This document shows positions 1 to 6,139 of a stretch of 7,964 nucleotides of DNA, one piece after another. The notes under the pieces are model-generated. The model was given only the letters and a program-made list of their open reading frames with translations. It was not told where the DNA came from and ran no database searches. Source of the stretch: Planctomycetaceae bacterium UBA6172 (GTDB lineage Bacteria > Planctomycetota > Planctomycetia > Pirellulales > Pirellulaceae); NCBI GenBank assembly GCA_002422955.1, contig DITY01000085.1:1-7964 (forward strand). Reading direction: 5' to 3'. Position 1 is the stretch's first letter. The number at the start of each line of letters is the position of its first letter. The position numbers and the translations under genes were made by a program.

Positions 1-928
1 GCTCGAATGGCGCGGAAAGTCGCAGTCTGGCGCCACGATCTCCCAGCTTGAGCGAGCCGGCGACCAGCGGCGTCTTGACCAGTGTTGCCACCACCCCGCC
101 CAAGACCAGTTCGCCAAAGAAATCGTTCACTCGCCCGCCCCGGAGTTCTTTCAAGGCCCCGGCCTCGCGCAGCGGTTGCAGGTCGACGAAAATCCAGGCG
201 ATTTCCTGTCCCGCCTCAGCCTCGGCCGGTCGCTTGGCTCGCGTCTCGAGCCAGTTGCGGAAGTTTGGCGTTTGGCCCAGACCGCCCGTCGCTTTATCCA
301 AATATCGATCGGCGACCGCCTTGCCGAGATCATTCTTGTTGGTGACCAGCAAGTAGCCGTCGAACGAGGCCACGATCAGGTTCTTGGCCTGATAGGCCGT
401 CATGCCGCGGTACTCGGCTTGCTTGATCGGATCCGGCTGGCCGCTGCCCGATGCGTTGTCGCGGGCGAGTTTGACCAACCGCTGAAGAAACGGTTCCAAC
501 CAATCCTGACCGGCCGTTTTGGCGATCAGGACCACCCCCTCATGCTCCCGCTCGACCGCGATCACGAATCCTCCCGCCGTCACTTTGCGGGCGATGCTTT
601 CCAGCGATTCACCGACCAACAACTCGACGAAGCGGATGCCGGCTTGCAGCTTTTCGCCACCGGGGCTCCCTACGATCTTCGCGAACGCCTCGGAGCCTTG
701 AATCGTCCCCCGCAACGAGTGATCGAGCCACCGGTCGGCGGGCGCCATTTCCACATAGATGGCGGTCGTTTCCGGCAGCATCGTGGTGAAGGCGACCGAC
801 GCCTCGGACCGAGGCGGGGCATCATCGCCCCACGCGGAGCCGTGTCCCAACACCGAACAGGCTAACTGCAAACCGACCCACGGCAGGACCACCAGGGTAA
901 ACCGAGGGCGAGAGGATAATGTCAACAT
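1..928 (-). CDS. Exported hypothetical protein, 3'-truncated by window edge
   Basis: This frame is open from an ATG at 928 to base 1 (309 complete codons, no stop in the window), so the C-terminus lies outside. Residues 1-9 form a short basic n-region with two arginines, residues 10-28 are hydrophobic, and a Gly/Ser/Ala-rich stretch follows near residues 29-34: a type I signal peptide. The only cysteine (24) lacks a good lipobox. The mature part is soluble alpha/beta sequence with the segment LPETTAIYVEM near residues 51-61, reminiscent of DUF3352-like planctomycete exported proteins; this is an impression, not an established match. No catalytic motif is recognised. The frame is also open upstream to ATGs at 1015 and 1021. 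The 1021 start has a weak GGGAAG about 7 bases ahead of it and would add a second hydrophobic stretch. The 928 start is preferred because it gives a classical signal peptide. The gene follows the TrhO-RluA gene by 28-121 bases on the same strand, so co-transcription is likely. Function is unknown. Confidence 0.75.
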   Translation of the reverse strand, partial: MLTLSSRPRFTLVVLPWVGLQLACSVLGHGSAWGDDAPPRSEASVAFTTMLPETTAIYVEMAPADRWLDHSLRGTIQGSEAFAKIVGSPGGEKLQAGIRFVELLVGESLESIARKVTAGGFVIAVEREHEGVVLIAKTAGQDWLEPFLQRLVKLARDNASGSGQPDPIKQAEYRGMTAYQAKNLIVASFDGYLLVTNKNDLGKAVADRYLDKATGGLGQTPNFRNWLETRAKRPAEAEAGQEIAWIFVDLQPLREAGALKELRGGRVNDFFGELVLGGVVATLVKTPLVAGSLKLGDRGARLRLSAPFE

Positions 929-1049
929 GAGTGCGCCGAGAGCGATGGAGAAGAGAGTTTGCCCGCCACGCAGAATTGGCGGCCGCAGAAGAGCCACACC
1001 GAGATTGCAGCTCATCTTCATTCTGACTTCCCATAGCCGCAGGGACAAG

Positions 1050-2879
1050 CTAGGTCGTTGCCCAAGCGAGCTGGCGCGAAGAACGGAACTCGATCCGCTT
1101 GCCGGTGAGCGGGTGGTCGAACGTCAATTGCCAAGCATGCAAACACATCGGCGGCGCGTCGATCGCCAATGTCGCCTGTCTGCCGAGTTGACGTTCGGGC
1201 AGGTAGACCGGATCGCCGACGATCGGGAAGCCCAGCTGCCACAGATGAATGCGGATCTGGTTCGTCCGCCCGGTCAACGGCTTCACTTCCAACAGGCAAC
1301 TGCCGTCTGTCCGCCGCTGCCGCACCCAAAACTCGGTTTCCGCGGGCAAGCCCTGTTCGTCGATCGACCGCGCCCCCAAAGCGATCGTGTCGCGACCGAT
1401 CGCCGCGTCACAGCGAAAGTGATCGTCTGGCGGATTTCCGTGGGCCAAGGCGAGATACCGCTTATCGACAGTCCGGCCCTCGAACTGGGATTGCACCTGC
1501 TTGGCGATGCTGTACTTGCGACTGAAGACCAGCAAGCCACTCGTGTTCGCATCGAGACGATGAGCCAAGCGAAGCTTTTCGGGGCGGTAGGCCGCCAGCA
1601 AGAACGACTCCAGCGAGTTCAGATTGAATCGACCGCTGGGATGCACGGGCAGCGGCGCGGGTTTGTCGACAACCACGATCGCCTCGTCTTCGAACACGAT
1701 TTCGATATCGGTGGCGACCGCGGGTTCGACGACGATCCCTTCGTGGTGTTCGATCCGCTGCCCCTCGCGGACCAAATCTCCAGCGGCCAACGGCTTGTCC
1801 TGATGCCGGATCCCGGACGACGTCAACGCCTCCAGCCAACGGGGCCGACCGAAGCTGGGAAGGAATTGTTCAAGGAACTCCAAGACCGGCAGGCCGGCCA
1901 GGGCCCGCGGCACGTGCATCACGCGAACGTTCGCGTGCGGCTGACAGCCAGGCTGCGCGTCGGCGATCCGACGCAGCGCGGCTTGACGTTTCGCGATCTG
2001 CTGCCGTTGCCGTTCCGCGGGCGTCTGGAAGCAATGCGGGCAGGATTCACCGACACGGTACCGCGGCGATTGCATCTCCTCTTCGCTGAGGGTGGCTTGG
2101 CAAGCGAAGCAAGTTGCCGTCCCGGTTGGCAACAGATCCGGACCGACGGCTACGCGCTGATCGAATACGAAGCACGCCCCGTCATAATGCTCGCCGCCGC
2201 ACTCTTCGAAGTACTTGAGAATCCCCCCGTCGAGTTGATAGATTTCGCGAAACCCCAACTGTTCCATGTAAGGACCCGCCTTCTCACAGCGAATCCCACC
2301 GGTGCAAAACATCACGACGGGTTGCTGCTTCGTTTCCTCGGGTAGCCGCGCTGCCGCCTCGGGGAAATGGCGAAAGTGACGGATGTCGAGATCGATGGCG
2401 TTGCGAAAGGTACCCAGCCGGATCTCATAATCGTTGCGTGTGTCGAGCAGCGTGACCGGCTTCCCTTCGGATAACCACTGACGCAGTGTCGCCGCGGGGA
2501 GTTTGGGCGATGTATGCACCGCCGGTTGCACCGTGTCGATGCCGAAAGCGATGATCTCACGTTTGATCTTCACCAACATCCGGCGAAAGGGTTGCTGATC
2601 CGTCCAGCTTTCCTTGACCTGCAAGCCGGCCAATCCGGGGAACTGACGGAGGTAGCCCAGCAAGGCTTCGATGTCATCCCGCTCGCCCGCGATGAACAAG
2701 TTGATCCCTTCCTCGCTGAGCAGGATCGTCCCCTTGAGGTTGATCCTCACGCACAGTTCCTTCAGCTCCCGCCGCAGCGCCGGCAAATCGTCCAGCCGCG
2801 CGAATTGATAAGCCGCGACGTTGAGCACGGGCGGTGCGGCGTCAGGAGCGACTGGCGGTGCGGCGGAGGAAGACAGCAT
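1050..2879 (-). CDS. Fusion of TrhO-type tRNA U34 hydroxylase (rhodanese fold) and RluA-family pseudouridine synthase
   Basis: A 609-residue cytoplasmic protein made of two complete RNA-modification modules. Residues 15-110 match the N-terminal domain of the YceA/YbfQ (UPF0176, TrhO) family. Residues 125-230 are its rhodanese domain, with active-site loop CTGGIRC at 192-198 and C192 as the expected catalytic cysteine. A CxxC/CxxC cluster (C257, C260, C280, C283) looks like a zinc ribbon. TrhO enzymes make 5-hydroxyuridine at tRNA position 34 using O2. A basic linker leads to a degenerate S4-like domain (about 321-376) and an RluA-type synthase domain (about 387-600) with VDKPA near 405, HRLDANTSG starting at 440 (catalytic Asp443) and GRTNQIRIHL at 537-546. 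Both active sites look intact. E. coli TrhO is about 350 residues and RluA-type enzymes 220-330, so the length fits a fusion. The synthase target cannot be told from sequence. The ATG at 2879 is preferred; TTG at 2885 is possible. No clear ribosome binding site is seen. Confidence 0.93.
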   Translation of the reverse strand: MLSSSAAPPVAPDAAPPVLNVAAYQFARLDDLPALRRELKELCVRINLKGTILLSEEGINLFIAGERDDIEALLGYLRQFPGLAGLQVKESWTDQQPFRRMLVKIKREIIAFGIDTVQPAVHTSPKLPAATLRQWLSEGKPVTLLDTRNDYEIRLGTFRNAIDLDIRHFRHFPEAAARLPEETKQQPVVMFCTGGIRCEKAGPYMEQLGFREIYQLDGGILKYFEECGGEHYDGACFVFDQRVAVGPDLLPTGTATCFACQATLSEEEMQSPRYRVGESCPHCFQTPAERQRQQIAKRQAALRRIADAQPGCQPHANVRVMHVPRALAGLPVLEFLEQFLPSFGRPRWLEALTSSGIRHQDKPLAAGDLVREGQRIEHHEGIVVEPAVATDIEIVFEDEAIVVVDKPAPLPVHPSGRFNLNSLESFLLAAYRPEKLRLAHRLDANTSGLLVFSRKYSIAKQVQSQFEGRTVDKRYLALAHGNPPDDHFRCDAAIGRDTIALGARSIDEQGLPAETEFWVRQRRTDGSCLLEVKPLTGRTNQIRIHLWQLGFPIVGDPVYLPERQLGRQATLAIDAPPMCLHAWQLTFDHPLTGKRIEFRSSRQLAWATT

Positions 2880-3203
2880 GAACAACAGATCGGCAAGCGG
2901 AACGGGCGAAGGCGGGCGGTGAAACCCGAAACGCCCGTCAGTTTACCGAAAAAATGGGTTCGCGGTAGCGATTCCGCGGTCAGATGGACGACACAACGGC
3001 GCTGCGGTCGATCCGCGGAGTCCAGCCCGCTGGTCCGGAGAGCAGGCAAAAGCAGGAGCACGATTGCAATCCAACCCAAACGGGAAGTAGAGCGGTAGGT
3101 GGACGCTCTCGGAATGCAAACCGAATCTGCCGGCGATCTCGAATCGGAGTGCCGATCGTGGTCCCCCATGCACACACCGAGGCGACTGGGGAGGTTGTGG
3201 GAA
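2880..3203. other. Intergenic gap without a convincing gene
   Basis: These 324 bases separate the stop of the FAD oxidoreductase from the start of the TrhO-RluA gene, both on the minus strand, so any terminator of the first and promoter of the second should lie here. A 5-bp stem (CGCGG at 2961-2965 with CCGCG at 2974-2978) stands six bases ahead of a run of six T on the minus strand (2949-2954). This is a poor match to a factor-independent terminator and lies about 225 bases past the stop. A minus-strand frame starting at 3175 contains a short hydrophobic stretch (about 3026-3085) but then runs into the TrhO-RluA gene in another frame and looks non-coding. No confident promoter was found. Confidence 0.5.
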
Positions 3204-4721
3204 TCAGCGGTTCCACCGCAGCCAAGCGTTGAAGAGCGATTTCACGATCGGCGTGAGGCGCGTGCGGTTGTACTGATCCCCCAACTTCCGGATGGCTTCC
3301 GCTCGCGTCGGATAAGGGTGAATCACGGAAGCGATTTTTTTAAGTCCGATCCGGTGCTTCATGGCCATCACGATTTCGCCGATCATATCACCGGCGTGCG
3401 AGGCAACGATGGTGGCTCCCAAAATCTTATCGCTACCCTTCGCGCAGTGGACACGTACAAATCCCTCGGTTTCGCTATCGAGAATGGCGCGATCAACACC
3501 GGCTAGCGGCTGGGTATAGCTGCTCAGTTCGATCCCGTCCTGTGCCGCTTGGCCAGGAAAAATCCCGACGTGAGCGATCTCGGGTGACGTGTAGGTACAC
3601 CAAGGTATCAGCAGCGCACTCGCTTTGGATCGACCCATGAACAGTGCATTCTGAATCACAATGCGAGCCAGGAAGTCGGCGGCGTGCGTGAACTTGTACT
3701 GGGAGCAGGCGTCACCCGCGGCAAAGATGTTCGGATTCGTGGTTCGTAAATGGTCATTCACTTCGATGCCCCGCTGGGGATGAGATTTCACACCCACGCT
3801 TTCAAGCCCCAACCCATCTAAGTTCGGCGTGCGGCCGATACCGACCAGGATCTCATCACCCACGATTCGCTTTTCCTCACCCTGTTGATCGACGACCAGC
3901 ACTTTGTCGCTACCCTCCCGTTCGACGCGGATGACTTTGGCGTTGAGCACGAAGTGAACGCCGTCGCGACGCATCGACGCCTGCACGATCAGGGCCGCAT
4001 CCGTTTCCTCACGACCGAGAATGTGCGGTCCCATCTCGATCTGGGTCACCTGGGCCCCGAACCGTGCGAAGGCCTGAGCCATTTCCGAGCCGATGGGTCC
4101 TCCGCCGATAACCAGTAAACGCCGCGGCAGCTCGGTGAGCGAGAACAGCGATTCGTTGGTCAGGTAACCGGCCTCTGTTAAACCCGGAATGGGCAATTCG
4201 GCGGCCCGTGCTCCCGTGGCGATGATCGCTTTCTTAAACGCTAGCGTCTGTCCGCCCACTTCGACGGAGTTGCTGCCGGTGAAGGTCCCCTGGCCAAAGT
4301 AGACATCGACGCCAAGTTCACGGAAGCGTTGGGCCGAGTCGTGCGGGCTGATCGACGCCCGCAGCCGACGCATCCGCCGCATCACTTGTGCGAAGTCGAC
4401 CGTCGGCGGGTCCGCGTGGATGCCAAACTGGCTCGCCTCACGCACCGCGGCCGCGAGCCTTGCCGCGCTAATCAGAGCCTTCGAGGGGACACACCCGACA
4501 TTCAAGCAATCGCCGCCCATCAGCCCACGTTCGATGAGCGCCACCTTCGCCCCTAGGCCAGCGGCCCCAGCGGCCGTAACCAACCCCGCGGTTCCGGCAC
4601 CGATGACGACGAGATTATAACGTCCCGTGGGCGAAGGGTTTCTCCAATCGATCGGATGGACGTTCGCTTGAAGTTGCTTGTTATGCTCGTCAAGCGGTTC
4701 AAATTGCCCGAAATAACTCAT
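3204..4721 (-). CDS. FAD-dependent pyridine nucleotide-disulfide oxidoreductase, mercuric-reductase-like
   Basis: A 505-residue flavoprotein of the lipoamide dehydrogenase/glutathione reductase/MerA superfamily. Visible motifs are the FAD-binding Rossmann motif GAGTAG at 41-46, the redox disulfide in GGDCLNVGCVPSK (C72, C77), ATGAR at 168-172, a second Rossmann motif GGGPIG at 206-211 with Glu229 ending the next strand (suggesting NADH over NADPH), and the FAD-contacting GDA near 336. In lipoamide dehydrogenase the C-terminal signature HxHPTxxE supplies a catalytic His-Glu pair. Here it reads HPYPTRAE (468-475), placing Tyr470 where the His should be and keeping Glu475, as in the PYLT segment of MerA. 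The protein lacks both the N-terminal heavy-metal domain and the C-terminal Cys pair of genuine MerA, so mercury reduction should not be assumed. About 35 residues precede the FAD motif, including NVHPIDW, which appears typical of this subfamily. The start overlaps the upstream TVP38 stop as ATGA, indicating translational coupling. The electron acceptor is unknown. Confidence 0.92.
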   Translation of the reverse strand: MSYFGQFEPLDEHNKQLQANVHPIDWRNPSPTGRYNLVVIGAGTAGLVTAAGAAGLGAKVALIERGLMGGDCLNVGCVPSKALISAARLAAAVREASQFGIHADPPTVDFAQVMRRMRRLRASISPHDSAQRFRELGVDVYFGQGTFTGSNSVEVGGQTLAFKKAIIATGARAAELPIPGLTEAGYLTNESLFSLTELPRRLLVIGGGPIGSEMAQAFARFGAQVTQIEMGPHILGREETDAALIVQASMRRDGVHFVLNAKVIRVEREGSDKVLVVDQQGEEKRIVGDEILVGIGRTPNLDGLGLESVGVKSHPQRGIEVNDHLRTTNPNIFAAGDACSQYKFTHAADFLARIVIQNALFMGRSKASALLIPWCTYTSPEIAHVGIFPGQAAQDGIELSSYTQPLAGVDRAILDSETEGFVRVHCAKGSDKILGATIVASHAGDMIGEIVMAMKHRIGLKKIASVIHPYPTRAEAIRKLGDQYNRTRLTPIVKSLFNAWLRWNR

Positions 4722-5584
4722 AACTCGGTTTCTTTTGTATCGTTGTGATCAGCTGACGGTTTTGTATCCCGATGACGCCCACCCTTATGCTTCAAGAAAG
4801 CGTTCACGGCCCGATTGATAACCAAGGGGAGCAGACCGAGAATTGCGAAAGAGAGCAGCAGTTGCCAACTCAGCACTTTACCGACGCCATCGCGGGCGAG
4901 CGATTGCAAGCTCGGGACGGTCGCGCCGGCGTAAACATAGGCAGCCGTACCTGGCAGCATGCCGAGTTGGCTAACCCACCAGAATGTCGTGACGCGAATC
5001 TGGGTCAGTCCCATCAGCGCATTGATGACAAAAAACGGGACGGCCGGAATCAGTCGCAGCGTGAACAGGTACAGCGCGCCTTCGCGATCGAAAGCCGCAT
5101 TGATCGCCTGGAGCCTAGCTGCGAATCGCTGCTGAACCCAATCGCGAAAGAAGTACCGCGTCAGCAGGAAGGCGAGCGTCGCGCCGCCGGTCGAGCCGAA
5201 GCTGACAACCAGCAGCGCCACCCAAAATCCGAAGTACCAACCATACGCTAACGTGAGCGCGGACGCACCCGGTAGCGAAAATCCGGCGACGGCGATGTAA
5301 ATCAACCCAGCGACCATGGCCGTCAGCAGCGGATCGCTCTGGCGATACTCGCGAAGTGCGGCCTCCCGAGTGGCGAGATACTCGAACGAAAGTCGATCAC
5401 CCAGAGCCCAATAGCCGACGGCAACCACCGCGATCACGAAGGCCAGCACTGCCCACTTGCCGAATCGTCCCGCCGATCTCTGATCACCATCGCCGCTGGC
5501 ATCACCATCATCAAGCGATGGCGTCGAGCGAGCCCCACGTTTCTTCGCGGTAGCGAGCAATTCCGAATCGACAGGGTCACTCAT
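4718..5584 (-). CDS. TVP38/TMEM64 (VTT/DedA-like) family membrane protein
   Basis: A 288-residue polytopic inner-membrane protein. After a hydrophilic, acidic N-terminus (1-40) come hydrophobic segments near residues 43-61, 87-105, 108-130, 128-145, 168-190, 200-222 and 238-258. The VTT core is recognisable from GASALTLAYGWYFG (about 106-119), the small-residue stretch SFGSTGGATLAF (128-139), the hallmark RLIPAVPFF (177-185) and GMLPGTAAYVYAGA (208-221). The tail is hydrophilic and charged. VTT/DedA proteins are linked to membrane lipid or solute movement, but no substrate can be assigned. The downstream flavoprotein gene overlaps its stop by 4 bases, and this pairing recurs in bacteria, sometimes as one fused protein, so the two probably act together at the membrane. 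The frame is open upstream to 5767, but those 61 extra residues are compositionally odd, so the ATG at 5584 is preferred. No strong ribosome binding site is visible. Confidence 0.88.
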   Translation of the reverse strand: MSDPVDSELLATAKKRGARSTPSLDDGDASGDGDQRSAGRFGKWAVLAFVIAVVAVGYWALGDRLSFEYLATREAALREYRQSDPLLTAMVAGLIYIAVAGFSLPGASALTLAYGWYFGFWVALLVVSFGSTGGATLAFLLTRYFFRDWVQQRFAARLQAINAAFDREGALYLFTLRLIPAVPFFVINALMGLTQIRVTTFWWVSQLGMLPGTAAYVYAGATVPSLQSLARDGVGKVLSWQLLLSFAILGLLPLVINRAVNAFLKHKGGRHRDTKPSADHNDTKETEL

Positions 5585-5730
5585 CAGGTAGCTAACTTTC
5601 CAATTTCGCTCGATGAACGAAAAATCTCGCGGATCGCGGACAATTTTTACCCCGAATCGATCCACATGGCATTTCTTCCGAATCACCCATGCGCGGGATA
5701 GGTGCCAAAAAGCTGGACCCCCGCTCTCGA

Positions 5731-5757
5731 CGACGAGGTTAGCAGAACCGCTCGTCG
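5731..5757. repeat. Imperfect inverted repeat (hairpin) upstream of the TVP38 gene
   Basis: CGACGA at 5731-5736 pairs with TCGTCG at 5752-5757. Inside it GGTT (5737-5740) pairs with AACC (5746-5749) around the 5-base loop AGCAG, with a 2-base bulge on the right arm. It lies about 150 bases ahead of the TVP38 start and just downstream, in the direction of transcription, of the GGGATAAT repeats. It could therefore form in the 5' leader of that mRNA. There is no T-run after it, so it is not a standard terminator. Function is unknown. Confidence 0.45.
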
Positions 5758-5766
5758 ACGTACTCA

Positions 5767-5796
5767 ATTATCCCGATTATCCCTCCCCATTATCCC
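5767..5796 (-). promoter_or_regulatory. Three direct repeats GGGATAAT, candidate promoter or operator
   Basis: On the minus strand the octamer GGGATAAT occurs three times, at 5796-5789, 5783-5776 and 5774-5767 (ATTATCCC on the plus strand), at intervals of 13 and 9 bases. Each copy contains GATAAT, close to the bacterial -10 hexamer. The first is preceded by TGG, as in an extended -10 element. No good -35 hexamer lies 16-18 bases upstream; an AT-rich TTAAAA sits 20 bases upstream. The repeats are about 185-210 bases before the TVP38 start. They could be promoter elements, binding sites of a regulator, or both. The repeats are seen directly; their role is inferred. Confidence 0.4.
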
Positions 5797-5982
5797 AGCG
5801 GGGGTTGTATCGGTTTTTAACGCTGCCTGGCTACCGGGTCACGAACGCGGAGCGGGCGAGACACCGACGATCCGCCGGCCGTTGATTTGTAGAAGCAAAA
5901 GAACGATTGCGGCAGCACCCTGATGGGCAACTGAAGTCACATCGCGCCGCGGCGTGGTCGAGCGGGCGATTCGAATTGTCGG

Positions 5983-6016
5983 TGCTCGGCATCATCAAAA
6001 GTGGCGATGCCGAGCA
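5983..6016. repeat. Perfect 11-bp inverted repeat downstream of the EamA gene
   Basis: TGCTCGGCATC (5983-5993) is exactly mirrored by GATGCCGAGCA (6006-6016) around a 12-base loop. It lies about 124 bases past the EamA stop in the direction of transcription. No T-tract follows on either strand, so it is not a canonical factor-independent terminator. It could act as an RNA-stabilising or rho-assisted terminator hairpin, or be a protein-binding palindrome. Confidence 0.6.
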
Positions 6017-6139
6017 ATCTACCCGCCGCAATCAAGGCTGAAGAACAAGGCCTGGCGGTGTGGCGACGTTGTTGGGCAGAACGGCAACGCTTCTACCCCA
6101 GGGGGCTGGTCGTGGCGATCCGTTCGTGGGGACTCGGAT

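Larger units (their letters stand above)
5585..6139. other. Long gap without a supported gene, with repeats and hairpins
   Basis: These 555 bases lie between the EamA transporter stop and the TVP38 start, both on the minus strand. Short open frames exist on both strands, but none carries a recognisable domain or plausible start context. The region holds an 11-bp perfect inverted repeat (5983-6016), three ATTATCCC direct repeats (5767-5796) and an imperfect hairpin (5731-5757), each listed separately. It should contain the end of the sensor/EamA transcript and the promoter of the TVP38/flavoprotein operon. No tRNA fold was found. A small regulatory RNA is possible but unsupported. Confidence 0.6.

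Noticed and set aside
176..865. A 229-codon plus-strand frame at the left end
   Set aside because: It is antisense to the exported hypothetical protein, which has a signal peptide and better residue composition. No domain was recognised.
759..2345. A 528-codon plus-strand frame opposite the TrhO-RluA gene
   Set aside because: It has codon boundaries in register with the minus-strand gene, shows no recognisable domain, is very rich in Arg, and is fully explained as an antisense shadow of a GC-rich gene with both active sites intact.
2949..2978. A possible factor-independent terminator for the TVP38/flavoprotein operon
   Set aside because: The stem is only 5 bp, the T-run is six bases away from it, and it sits about 225 bases past the stop codon.
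3204..4721. Naming the flavoprotein merA
   Set aside because: The N-terminal metal-binding domain and the C-terminal Cys pair of MerA are absent, and no other mer gene is nearby, so mercury specificity is unsupported.
5585..5767. An N-terminal extension of the TVP38 protein up to 5767
   Set aside because: The extra 61 residues contain no membrane segment or known motif and span the hairpin, consistent with untranslated leader. The ATG at 5584 gives a normal-length family member.
5955..5985. A GATTCGAAT segment resembling a tRNA T-loop
   Set aside because: The flanking bases do not form the T-arm stem, and no acceptor or anticodon arm can be assembled around it.
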